Below, piece by piece: positions 1-6,554 of a stretch of DNA of 9,084 bases. The notes under the pieces are model-generated. The model searched no databases and was not told the origin of the DNA. It worked only from the letters and a program-made list of their open reading frames with translations. Within the stretch, counting starts at the first letter, position 1. The number at the start of each line of letters is the position of its first letter. Source of the stretch: an uncultured Clostridia bacterium (GTDB taxonomy: Bacteria; Bacillota; Clostridia; Oscillospirales; CAG-272); the NCBI GenBank assembly GCA_946040935.1, contig CAMGCN010000021.1, positions 1 to 9,084 on the forward strand, read 5' to 3'. The translations under genes were made by a program, and so were the position numbers.

Positions 1-174
1 GATCAATGCATGGTGGACGTAACCGACATACCCTGCCGCGTGGGGGAGGAAGCAGAGATTTTCGGCAAGCACCAGAGCGCCGAGGTCTTTGCAAAATGCG
101 CCGGTTCAATAGGATATGAGACCACCTGCCTTATTGGAAAACGAGTGATGCGGGAAGAGGTGAGCGAAAATTAA
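1..174 (+). CDS. alr: Alanine racemase, C-terminal fragment (5' end outside window)
   Basis: The first 57 codons are open in frame 1 and end at TAA (172-174). The translation begins DQCMVDVTDIP and ends with GYETTCLIGKRVMREEVSEN. This is the tail of the beta-strand domain of PLP-dependent alanine racemases, which interconvert L- and D-alanine for peptidoglycan. The opening DQCM is the conserved family motif (usually MDQCM), whose Asp lines the substrate entrance of the active site. The later stretch with G-Y-E plus C-x-I-G-K-R-V matches the conserved NYE..C.I..RVPR end. The PLP lysine and the catalytic tyrosine lie outside the window. The 3' end overlaps the putative start of the next gene, so the two are probably co-transcribed and translationally coupled. 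The family call rests on about 57 residues but the motifs are specific. Confidence 0.9.
   Translation, partial: DQCMVDVTDIPCRVGEEAEIFGKHQSAEVFAKCAGSIGYETTCLIGKRVMREEVSEN
156..163 (+). promoter_or_regulatory. Shine-Dalgarno site deciding an ATT start
   Basis: AGAGGTGA lies inside the end of alr, six bases before the ATT codon at 170-172. It is a near-ideal Shine-Dalgarno sequence. No ATG, GTG or TTG in the BrkB frame lies between the in-frame stop at 161-163 and the ATG at 284. The site therefore argues for initiation at ATT rather than at 284, which has no comparable purine-rich site close upstream and would remove the conserved N-terminus. Confidence 0.6.
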
Positions 175-991
175 AATCATAGAAAAAATACTCATTTTTT
201 TCAAAAAATGCTCTGATGACGCTGTCGGAGCATACGCCGCTTTCACCGCCTTTTTCACTATAGTATCTTTCTTTCCGTTTTTAATGCTGTTGCTCACCTT
301 GCTTCAGTATCTTCCCTTCTCGGCCGCAAATATAACCGAGTATATAGCTGCTATTTTACCTGCTTCTGTTGTTGAGATGATAAGTCCGATAATCGAAGAG
401 ATATACAGCGCTTCCGGCGCGCTCATCTCCATCACTGCTATTTCCGCAGTATGGGCGGCTTCAAAAGGAGTATACGCGCTCGTATGCGGACTGAATCAGG
501 TTTACGGTGTAAAGGAAACGAGAAGTCTCGTCGTAGTGCGTGCAATGTCGGTCTTCTACACGGTAGTTTTCATAATCGTTCTCGTTGCGAGCATAGGCCT
601 GTTTATTTTCGGAACAAAGATATTTTTATTCATCAGCGAATACGCTCCTTGGATTGCCGTATTCAAAAATATGCGTTTCGCGCTCGGTATTTTCTTCTTT
701 GTGGTTTTCTTTCTCACGATATTCAAGGCTCTTCCGAATCATAAGTCGAGAATTCGAGACGAGCTTCCCGGCGCGGTTATTGCCGCTTTGGCATGGCTGC
801 TCTTCAGTACCATTTATTCATATTATATAAATCATTTCAGCTCTTTCCCTATAATATACGGCTCTATCGCGGCGGTAGTTTTTATGATGCTGTGGCTGTA
901 CTTCTGTATGTATATCACCCTCATGGCGGCGGAATTCAACGCCGTGAGAAAAATGACAAAATCACCGCCCGATTTGTGGAATATGAAATAA
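170..991 (+). CDS. YihY/virulence factor BrkB family inner-membrane protein, likely ATT start
   Basis: An integral membrane protein of the YihY/BrkB family (Pfam Virul_fac_BrkB), once mis-annotated as ribonuclease BN. Its molecular role is not settled. With the ATT start it is 273 residues, near the usual family length. The N-terminal part (about 15-38) has the family pattern of a small polar/aromatic stretch followed by AAFTAFFTIVSFFPFLML in the first membrane helix. Residues about 95-114 hold the conserved WAASKGVYAL..GLNQVYGV segment. LPGAVIAALAW is near 199-209, and FPIIYGSIAAVVFMMLWLY, leading to MAAEFNA, closes the core near 226-257. About six hydrophobic helices are visible. Starting at the first ATG (284, 235 residues) would delete half of helix 1. 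The gene overlaps the alr stop codon, implying coupling, and is followed by a hairpin terminator. The family call is firm; the start codon is inferred. Confidence 0.85.
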   Translation: MKIIEKILIFFKKCSDDAVGAYAAFTAFFTIVSFFPFLMLLLTLLQYLPFSAANITEYIAAILPASVVEMISPIIEEIYSASGALISITAISAVWAASKGVYALVCGLNQVYGVKETRSLVVVRAMSVFYTVVFIIVLVASIGLFIFGTKIFLFISEYAPWIAVFKNMRFALGIFFFVVFFLTIFKALPNHKSRIRDELPGAVIAALAWLLFSTIYSYYINHFSSFPIIYGSIAAVVFMMLWLYFCMYITLMAAEFNAVRKMTKSPPDLWNMK

Positions 992-1013
992 ATACAGGAA
1001 CAGTTTACATTAT

Positions 1014-1046
1014 AAAAGGTATGACCTTTATCGGTCATACCTTTTT
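1014..1046. terminator. Hairpin terminator between convergent genes
   Basis: A perfect 13-bp inverted repeat (arms 1014-1026 and 1033-1045, loop TTTATC) of the form AAAAGGTATGACC / GGTCATACCTTTT. On the plus strand it ends in a T run (1042-1046, then ATTTT), a standard intrinsic terminator 22 bases after the BrkB stop. Read on the minus strand it ends in TTTT, so it may also stop the ABC operon, whose stop codon (1045-1047) touches its base. Plus-strand function is the stronger call. Confidence 0.85.
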
Positions 1047-2769
1047 ATTTTGCAAACTGAGAATTATATAAATTAAAGTAAAATCCCCCGGCTTCGAGAA
1101 GGGAACGGTGAGTGCCGCATTCAATAATTTTGCCGTCCCGCATAACGAGTATAAGGTCCGAGTTTTTAACAGTCGACAGGCGGTGGGCGACTACGAACGA
1201 TGTTCTTCCCTCCATCATTGCGGAAAATGCTTTTTGTATTCTGATTTCCGTCTTGGTATCAATAGACGAGGTCGCCTCGTCAAGTATCAGCATAGGCGGC
1301 AGGCACAGCATAACGCGAGTTATACACAAAAGCTGTTTTTGCCCTTGGGAGAGGTTTCCGCCGTCCTCGCCTATTACCGTATCATAACCGTTTGGAAGTC
1401 GCTTTATAAAGGAGTGGGAATGTGCCGCTTTTGCCGCGGCGACAACCTCCTCATCCGTCGCGTCGGGTCTGCCCATGACGATATTATCGCGTATAGTTCC
1501 GCCCTTCAGCCACGTCTCCTGCAAAACCATGCCGTAGGAGGTACGCAGGCTTTTTCTCGTCACGCTCTTTATATCTTTTCCGTCGACGGATATAACTCCC
1601 TTTTGAGGATCGTAAAAGCGCATGAGAAGATTAATCAGCGTGGTTTTTCCGCATCCCGTCGGACCTACTATTGCCACGCGCATGCCCGGTTTTACATTAA
1701 GATTCAGGTTTTCTATAAGCGGTTTGTTCTCATCATACGAAAAGCTGACGTTATCTATGTTAACCTCGCCTGACACATTTGAAAGCTCTGCGTCGCCCTC
1801 GGGCGCGCGCTCGGGGGAGTCGATAAGGGAAAATATATTCTGCGCGCACGACATGGCATTCTGAAGCTCTGTCACTACTCCCGAAATGTCATTAAAGGGT
1901 TTTGTATACTGCGTCGCATACGCGAGCATACAGGAAAGACCGCCGACTGTAAGAGAGCCGCCCTCGATTACATTTATCGCGCCGAATAAACAAACTCCTG
2001 CGTAAACGATATTATTTACAACCCGCGTTGACGGATTTGTAATAGATGAGAAAAATATCGCATTAAGGGAAGCACGGCGGAAACGGCTGTTTGATTTATC
2101 AAAGCGCTCCTGCGCCGTATCCTCGAGGGCGAGAGCGCTGACCGTCTTTTTTTCACCTATCATCTCGTCGATAACGGCGGTCTGCGCTCCGCGTGCCGCT
2201 GTCTGTTCGTTAAAGTACCGAAAGCTCTTTTTAGCTATAAAGGACGCAACGAAAAGCGACATGGGAGTTACGAGCAGTACGACGAGCGCAACGGATACGC
2301 TCTCACGGAACATTACAAAAAGCGTGCCGAAAATAGTGAGAACGCCTGTAAAAAGCTGTGAAAATCCCATGAGAAGTCCGTCGGCTACCTGGTCCGCGTC
2401 TGCAATAACGCGGTTTACCGTTTCTCCTGATTTATGCGAATCAATATATGAAAGGGGGAGAACCGTTATCTTGTCAAACGCCCTTTTTCTTAAATCGCGA
2501 ACGCAGGAAAAGGCTATTTTATTGTTTGACACACCGAGCAGCCAGCCCGAAAGAGCAAGTCCGAGCGCGCACAAGGCTATGCGAAGAAGAAGGGGCAGCA
2601 GCCCGCCGAAATCAACCTGTCCCATGTCGACTATCATGTCTATAGCCTCGCCTGCCGTAACGGGAATAATGAGAGTTAAAACGACGCTTACCGCCGCAAA
2701 TATAAGGGAGAGTATAACAAACGGCGTGTATGGTTTTATAAGCTTGAGCACTTTTTTGAGAGTTTTCAT
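1045..2769 (-). CDS. ABC exporter half-transporter, consensus ATP-site subunit (TM288/BmrD-like)
   Basis: A 574-residue fused permease-ATPase, the usual length for a type IV exporter half. Residues about 1-310 form the six-helix transmembrane domain and 335-574 the nucleotide-binding domain. Visible motifs are Walker A GPTGCGKTT (369-377), Q-loop Gln417, signature LSQGQ (473-477), Walker B MLILDE with catalytic Glu498, and switch His529 in AHR. The intact Glu and His with a non-standard signature (Q for the first G of LSGGQ) is what the consensus-site partner of heterodimeric exporters carries. ATG start overlaps the stop of the upstream half-transporter as TAATG, with AAGGAGAG just upstream. 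It probably pairs with that partner in the membrane to export lipophilic compounds or peptides. The substrate cannot be told from sequence, and multidrug labels would be guesswork. Confidence 0.93.
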   Translation of the reverse strand: MKTLKKVLKLIKPYTPFVILSLIFAAVSVVLTLIIPVTAGEAIDMIVDMGQVDFGGLLPLLLRIALCALGLALSGWLLGVSNNKIAFSCVRDLRKRAFDKITVLPLSYIDSHKSGETVNRVIADADQVADGLLMGFSQLFTGVLTIFGTLFVMFRESVSVALVVLLVTPMSLFVASFIAKKSFRYFNEQTAARGAQTAVIDEMIGEKKTVSALALEDTAQERFDKSNSRFRRASLNAIFFSSITNPSTRVVNNIVYAGVCLFGAINVIEGGSLTVGGLSCMLAYATQYTKPFNDISGVVTELQNAMSCAQNIFSLIDSPERAPEGDAELSNVSGEVNIDNVSFSYDENKPLIENLNLNVKPGMRVAIVGPTGCGKTTLINLLMRFYDPQKGVISVDGKDIKSVTRKSLRTSYGMVLQETWLKGGTIRDNIVMGRPDATDEEVVAAAKAAHSHSFIKRLPNGYDTVIGEDGGNLSQGQKQLLCITRVMLCLPPMLILDEATSSIDTKTEIRIQKAFSAMMEGRTSFVVAHRLSTVKNSDLILVMRDGKIIECGTHRSLLEAGGFYFNLYNSQFAK

Positions 2770-4484
2770 TATTCACTCTCCTTTTCAAATTGAGAATAGT
2801 ATATTTCCTCATACTCGGGACAACGGGAAAGGAGCTCCTCATGACTTCCCATATCCGATATTTTTCCGTCGTCGAGAACAATTATTTTGTCGCACCCCAT
2901 AACGCTCGACGCCCTTTGAGAAACGATAAATACCGTAGGACTGAAGGACAGCTCGCTTATCGCGCGTCGGAGCGCCGCGTCGGTTGCATAGTCGAGCGCC
3001 GACGCCGAATCGTCAAGTATAAGAATTCGCGGTTTTTTTACCAGCGCGCGCGCGACGGTCAGCCTCTGCCTCTGTCCTCCCGAGAAATTCTTGCCTCCCT
3101 GCTCTATCTCCTCGTCCAGTCCTTTTTCCTTTTTCTTCACTATATCGAGAGCCTGCGCGGCGTCGAGCGCCTCATAGAGCTCGCTGTCGCTCACGTCCGA
3201 TTTACCTGCACAGAGATTTTCGCGAACTGTGCCCGAAAACAGCACTGCTTTTTGAGGCACATATCCTATAAATGAGCGCAAAAACGAAAGGTCGTAATCC
3301 CTCACATCACGTCCTCCCAGGGTGAGCTTTCCGCCCGTTATATCATAAAGCCTGGCAATCAGAGAGACAAGAGTGCTTTTTCCGCTTCCGGTCGAGCCGA
3401 TAACGCCTATCCTTTCTCCCTCTGTTGCGGTAAAGGTAATATCGGAAAGAGCCTCTTCCTTTGCTCCGCGGTAGCGCAAAGAAACATTGTCAAAAACAAT
3501 ATCATATCCTTCGGCGCTTTTAATCTCGCCGTTCTTCATGGACGGCTCGGCGGCAAGGACGTCATTGATTCGCGAAGCGGAGGCAACCGATTTTGTCGTA
3601 GTTATAACGAGGTTTGCCATCTTTACAAGCTCGGTGAGTATCTGCGCCATGTAGTTATAAAGAGCGACTACGGCACCCTGCGTTATCGCACCGCCGTCTA
3701 CCCGTATTGCGCCGACATATATGAGCAGGGCGATGCTGACATTTACTATAAAATAAGTTACGGGATTTAACAAGGCGGATATCTTTCCGCCGAATACGGA
3801 AGCACGGTAAAGCGCCGTGTTTTTTTTATCAAAAGTATCCCTTTCCTCTTCCTCTTTTGCAAAAGCACGGATAACTCTTACGCCCACGAGGTTTTCCCTC
3901 GTTGTGCCTGTCACCGAGTCGAGTCGGCTTTGAATACGCTTATAAAGGGGCACGGTGCCGAACATTATTAAGAAAATAATCACAAAGAGCAAAGGCACCA
4001 TAACGCAAAAGACGAGCGCGGCATGAGAATCCACGGTAAACGCCATTATGACCGCGCCGAAAACCACGAAGGGCGCGCGCATTATCAGCCGCAGGGTAAG
4101 ATTTACGCCCGTTTGAACCTGTGTCACGTCCCCCGATATACGAGTGATGAGTTTTGAAACGCCGAAAAAGTCAAGGTCAGAGTATGACAGAGACTGAATG
4201 TGCGAAAACAGAGTACGTCTTAACTCATATGCAAATCCCGTCGCCGCACGCGCGGAAAAATACTGCGCCGTCACGGCAAAAAGAAAACCGAAAAAGGCAA
4301 AAATCAAAAGCAGCAGAAACATTTTATAAATATACGGCTTGTCCGCACCGCCTATTCCTCGGTCGATAAGGGAAGCGACAACCAGCGGCACGGAAAGCTC
4401 AAAGCACGCCTCAATCAACTTAAAAAGAGGAGCCAGAACACACTCTTTTTTATATCTTTTAAGAAAATGTAAGAGCTTTTTCAT
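2769..4484 (-). CDS. ABC exporter half-transporter, degenerate ATP-site subunit (TM287/BmrC-like)
   Basis: A 571-residue permease-ATPase fusion: transmembrane domain about 1-310, nucleotide-binding domain about 328-571. Motifs are Walker A GSTGSGKST (363-371), Q-loop Gln411, signature FSGGQ (467-471), and Walker B ILILDD. Asp492 stands where the catalytic Glu should be, and the switch His is replaced by Gln523 (SQR). Loss of both catalytic residues, with a canonical signature, is the hallmark of the degenerate member of heterodimeric ABC exporters. Here the intact site would use Walker A/B of the next gene's product and the signature of this one. Its ATG overlaps the stop of the preceding membrane-protein gene as ATGA, and its own TAA overlaps the next ATG as TAATG. 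Translational coupling along the operon is therefore likely. The heterodimer assignment is strong; the cargo is unknown. Confidence 0.93.
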   Translation of the reverse strand: MKKLLHFLKRYKKECVLAPLFKLIEACFELSVPLVVASLIDRGIGGADKPYIYKMFLLLLIFAFFGFLFAVTAQYFSARAATGFAYELRRTLFSHIQSLSYSDLDFFGVSKLITRISGDVTQVQTGVNLTLRLIMRAPFVVFGAVIMAFTVDSHAALVFCVMVPLLFVIIFLIMFGTVPLYKRIQSRLDSVTGTTRENLVGVRVIRAFAKEEEERDTFDKKNTALYRASVFGGKISALLNPVTYFIVNVSIALLIYVGAIRVDGGAITQGAVVALYNYMAQILTELVKMANLVITTTKSVASASRINDVLAAEPSMKNGEIKSAEGYDIVFDNVSLRYRGAKEEALSDITFTATEGERIGVIGSTGSGKSTLVSLIARLYDITGGKLTLGGRDVRDYDLSFLRSFIGYVPQKAVLFSGTVRENLCAGKSDVSDSELYEALDAAQALDIVKKKEKGLDEEIEQGGKNFSGGQRQRLTVARALVKKPRILILDDSASALDYATDAALRRAISELSFSPTVFIVSQRASSVMGCDKIIVLDDGKISDMGSHEELLSRCPEYEEIYYSQFEKESE

Positions 4485-5167
4485 TTGAGAATATCATCAT
4501 CCTTTGTTATCTGCGTTTTGTCTTTGAGCGCGTCCCCCTCGGGGCTGTCGCCGTCTATAATGCTGTCATAATCCTTAATGTCTTTTTCCCCGCTTTCAAA
4601 GGCCATGCCCAGGCACAAAACTCCCGAAGTAAGAAGGATGAGAACATGGCAGACAATGCGTGAAATATAAACGTAAAAACCGTTATACGCGCTCGAATAG
4701 TAAAAGAGCTGCGGCACCTTCATTATCGCCGCGACGACAAATACGGCGGAGGAAATAATGCCCGAAAAAAAGGCAAACCGTCCCGAGCGGAAAAAGCCAA
4801 AAGCCGTAAGACATGTGATTATCATAACAACCGCGCAGGGAACAACCGTCCAAAATATGAAATCAACCGTTTTATCGACAGAGTGAAAATAAAATGTCCA
4901 CACTGTAAGCAACGCAGGAGAAAGGGCGGCAAACACCGGCTTAAATCGGGCGAACACCGCACAGATAAGGGAAACGGCGGGCGACAAAACAAAAATCAAA
5001 TCAAGCGTAAAATAGTTTCCCGAACGGAAAGCGAACAAGGTCGGGTGAAGGCCTGTCAGCGAATTATAGGTCATATCGCACAGGGCGAAAAAAATCGCCG
5101 CCGCCGAAAAATATACGGCACAAACAAAAGCACCCGTGTTTTTCTTAAATTTGCAGTTATACATCAT
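4481..5167 (-). CDS. Six-helix membrane protein of unknown function, first gene of the ABC operon
   Basis: I do not recognise a family. From the ATG at 5167 the product has 228 residues with about six hydrophobic segments (roughly 13-30, 54-73, 79-96, 103-123, 131-150 and 168-189). A charged, Asp/Glu/Lys-rich cytoplasmic-type tail follows (191-228, with runs such as DGDSPEGD and TKDDD). No catalytic motif, signal peptidase site or nucleotide-binding site is evident. The frame stays open to a TTG at 5188, but the only Shine-Dalgarno-like sequence (AGAGGA, at 5180-5185) lies downstream of that TTG. It sits 12 bases before the ATG at 5167, so I prefer 5167; the ATG at 5164 is also possible. Its stop overlaps the first ABC gene's start (ATGA). 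The coupling suggests an accessory, sensor or regulatory partner of the exporter, which is inference only. Confidence 0.8.
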   Translation of the reverse strand: MMYNCKFKKNTGAFVCAVYFSAAAIFFALCDMTYNSLTGLHPTLFAFRSGNYFTLDLIFVLSPAVSLICAVFARFKPVFAALSPALLTVWTFYFHSVDKTVDFIFWTVVPCAVVMIITCLTAFGFFRSGRFAFFSGIISSAVFVVAAIMKVPQLFYYSSAYNGFYVYISRIVCHVLILLTSGVLCLGMAFESGEKDIKDYDSIIDGDSPEGDALKDKTQITKDDDILK

Positions 5168-5195
5168 TTTTATTATGATTCCTCTCAACTATTCT

Positions 5196-5224
5196 ATTCT
5201 ACCACACAATAGCAAAAACTTCCA
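5196..5224 (-). promoter_or_regulatory. Candidate promoter of the membrane protein-ABC operon
   Basis: Read on the minus strand, an extended -10 element TGGTAGAAT covers 5204-5196. A poor -35 candidate (TGGAAG, 5224-5219) lies 17 bases upstream. The position fits transcription of the three-gene minus operon, with a leader of about 20 bases. The match is to the general SigA consensus and is modest. Confidence 0.35.
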
Positions 5225-5229
5225 CCTCT

Positions 5230-5258
5230 TTCACGATAAAAGTTTTCACTCATAAAAT
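5230..5258 (+). promoter_or_regulatory. Candidate mazF promoter
   Basis: TTCACG (5230-5235) and TAAAAT (5253-5258) are separated by 17 bases, giving a reasonable SigA-like promoter reading toward mazF. The predicted transcription start would fall near 5265, right at the edge of the 17-bp palindrome 5266-5282. The match is 4 of 6 in the -35 and 5 of 6 in the -10. Confidence 0.4.
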
Positions 5259-5265
5259 ATTAAGG

Positions 5266-5282
5266 GCGATGTTTAACATCGC
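5266..5282. promoter_or_regulatory. 17-bp palindrome, possible operator upstream of mazF
   Basis: GCGATGTT-T-AACATCGC is a perfect 8-bp inverted repeat around a single central base, placed just after the candidate mazF promoter and 43 bases before the start codon. A one-base centre cannot form a normal RNA hairpin with the whole arms, so a dimeric DNA-binding protein site is the more natural reading. A toxin-antitoxin autoregulator is one candidate, but no such gene is adjacent. Confidence 0.45.
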
Positions 5283-5325
5283 ATTATCGGGACAAAAATA
5301 AGTATGAGGAGATGGAAAAGACTTG

Positions 5326-5709
5326 ATGATAAAAAGAGGCGACATATTTTACGCCGACTTAAGCCCTGTTGTTGGCAGCGAGCAGGGAGGAATACGCCCT
5401 GTCATAATAGTTCAGAACGACGTGGGAAACAAATACAGCCCTACGGTCATAGCCGCGGCAATCACCAGCAGAATGTCAAAAGCACGCCTGCCTACTCATA
5501 TTGACATTGTCGGATGTGCGGAGGAATTCGGACTCGCAAAAGATTCCGTCATTCTGCTCGAACAGATACGTACTCTTGACAAAAAACGTCTTAAAGAAAA
5601 AATGGGACACGCCGACGAATCACTTATGGCTCAGGTAGACTCTGCCCTCGGCATCTCGGTAGGACTTGACCGCACGGAAACAACAAACACAGGACAGGGC
5701 ACGGCGTAA
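5326..5709 (+). CDS. mazF: MazF/PemK-family mRNA interferase toxin (EndoA/NdoA type)
   Basis: A sequence-specific endoribonuclease of the MazF/PemK family, closest in pattern to Bacillus subtilis EndoA (NdoA), which cleaves mRNA and works as a homodimer. The 127-residue product has the family core: [19 protein letters not shown], then RPVIIVQND with the catalytic Arg (Arg24), AAIT with the catalytic Thr (Thr47), RLPTH (54-58), and [16 protein letters not shown] (74-89). The catalytic pair is present, so the enzyme looks active. The C-terminus runs about 11 residues beyond EndoA with a polar tail. Start choice: ATG at 5326 gives MIKRGD, and a TTG directly before it (5323) is an alternative. 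GGAG at 5308-5311 sits 11 bases from the TTG and 14 from the ATG. No antitoxin gene is adjacent, and the upstream gap is too short to encode one. Confidence 0.93.
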   Translation: MIKRGDIFYADLSPVVGSEQGGIRPVIIVQNDVGNKYSPTVIAAAITSRMSKARLPTHIDIVGCAEEFGLAKDSVILLEQIRTLDKKRLKEKMGHADESLMAQVDSALGISVGLDRTETTNTGQGTA

Positions 5710-5743
5710 GTTCCTGCCCCGTAGCTGACTCAAACACGCGCAC

Positions 5744-5860
5744 AAGGGACTGTAAAAAAACGTGCAAAAGGAAGGAAAATCAGTTTGCGGCGGATTTACC
5801 GCCGCAAATCAAGGAGGCTATCTCCCACTTAACGCTCTGCACGTTTTTTTACAGTTCCTT
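5744..5860. repeat. 117-bp nested inverted repeat, MITE-like or bidirectional terminator
   Basis: Two 23-base arms (5744-5766 and 5838-5860) pair throughout except one G-T position (5748/5856), a G-U wobble in plus-strand RNA. Each arm contains GGGACTGT or its near match, then seven A (or T) bases, then ACGTGCA-type sequence. The 71-base centre contains a second perfect hairpin (arms TTTGCGGCGG 5784-5793 and CCGCCGCAAA 5799-5808, loop ATTTA) and a weak GGAG/CTCC pair. The T runs make it a plausible terminator for both mazF and the convergent TVP38 gene, whose stop codon (5849-5851) lies inside the right arm. The long arms are also what a small non-autonomous transposon would show, but I see no flanking target duplication. 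Confidence 0.8.
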
Positions 5861-6541
5861 TCTGTTTTTACCGAGAAGTATCATATCATATATTTTCAGT
5901 CCCGCTATACTGAGTATGCCGGTTGCGGCATACAAAAGCGCGGCGTGAAAATACTTCCCTTCGCCAAGCAGATTTCCTCCTATCGTGGACGAAACTATCG
6001 ACGGAAAACGGGCGATAAGGGATAGCGGCATAAACTCGGAAAGCGATATATTTGTAAGCGGTGCAAAGTATGTGAGCAAATCCTTGGGAGTGCCCGGTAT
6101 TAAAAAGAGGATGAAAATTGTCTTTTTCAGCTTATCATCGTTTATATTTTTGAACTTGTCGAGTTTTTCAATCGGCACAAAATACTCGACCGCGCGTTTG
6201 CCGAAAAGCCGTATAATTGCAAAAACCGTAAGTTCCCCGAGAGCAAGTCCGACATAACAAAGAAGAGTACCTACCCACGCTCCGAATGCATATCCCATTC
6301 CCGTTTCTATCAGTTCGCCGGGGATAAAAGCTACCACAATCTGCAAAAACTGAAGTCCGAGAGCGACGAGCCACCCTGCCAACCCGAATGAACGGACAAA
6401 CAGCTTAACACCGTCGGGATCACCGCCTATTTCAAGTATTTTCGCGCTCACCTCCCACGTCACGGCAAGACAAAGCACAAGCAGCAGTGCAAGAGCAAAA
6501 AAGCCTGTTATTTTCCTTTTTTTCGTATATTCGTTTTTCAC
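5849..6541 (-). CDS. TVP38/TMEM64 family (VTT-domain) membrane protein
   Basis: A 230-residue polytopic membrane protein of the TVP38/TMEM64 branch of the VTT/DedA superfamily, whose characterised relatives are linked to lipid transport or membrane homeostasis. A short basic N-terminus precedes helix 1 (about 11-30). The hallmark re-entrant segments are visible: AFIPGELIETGMGYAFGAW (71-89) followed by GE (102-103), and FLIPGTPKDLLTYFAP (146-161) leading to ARFPS (177-181). The start is GTG at 6541-6539; no upstream Shine-Dalgarno sequence is visible and no in-frame ATG occurs before the core domain. The last codons (KEL-stop) are encoded inside the right arm of the 117-bp inverted repeat. It converges with mazF, and a separate terminator lies between it and the upstream SLH gene, so it is likely transcribed alone. 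Confidence 0.9.
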   Translation of the reverse strand: MKNEYTKKRKITGFFALALLLVLCLAVTWEVSAKILEIGGDPDGVKLFVRSFGLAGWLVALGLQFLQIVVAFIPGELIETGMGYAFGAWVGTLLCYVGLALGELTVFAIIRLFGKRAVEYFVPIEKLDKFKNINDDKLKKTIFILFLIPGTPKDLLTYFAPLTNISLSEFMPLSLIARFPSIVSSTIGGNLLGEGKYFHAALLYAATGILSIAGLKIYDMILLGKNRKEL

Positions 6542-6548
6542 ATAATAT

Positions 6549-6554
6549 AGTATA
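6549..6554 (-). promoter_or_regulatory. Candidate -10 box directly before the TVP38 GTG start
   Basis: Read on the minus strand, TATACT (6554-6549) lies seven bases from the GTG start. A transcript starting at the usual distance would begin at or next to the start codon, giving a leaderless mRNA. This would explain the lack of a Shine-Dalgarno site. No good -35 or extended -10 is visible, so the call is weak. Confidence 0.25.

Noticed and set aside
1108..1773. 221-codon plus-strand ORF inside the second ABC gene
   Set aside because: It is antisense to highly conserved ATPase motifs, is of low-complexity composition and has no ribosome site.
5165..5188. TTG at 5188 as start of the six-helix membrane protein
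   Set aside because: No Shine-Dalgarno site lies upstream of it. The only candidate, AGAGGA, is inside the would-be coding region and serves the ATG at 5167.
5304..5504. 66-codon plus-strand ORF overlapping the start of mazF, considered as an antitoxin
   Set aside because: It lies mostly inside mazF in another frame, is very rich in Arg and Lys, and shows no ribbon-helix-helix or AbrB-like pattern. It looks like a shadow of the mazF reading frame.
5731..5870. Target-site duplication flanking the 117-bp inverted repeat
   Set aside because: The bases just outside the arms (CACGCGCAC on the left, TCTGTTTTT on the right) do not match, so there is no direct evidence of transposition.
5762..6025. 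87-codon plus-strand ORF spanning the nested palindrome
   Set aside because: It runs antisense into the TVP38 gene, has no ribosome site and resembles no family. The inverted repeat explains the open stretch.
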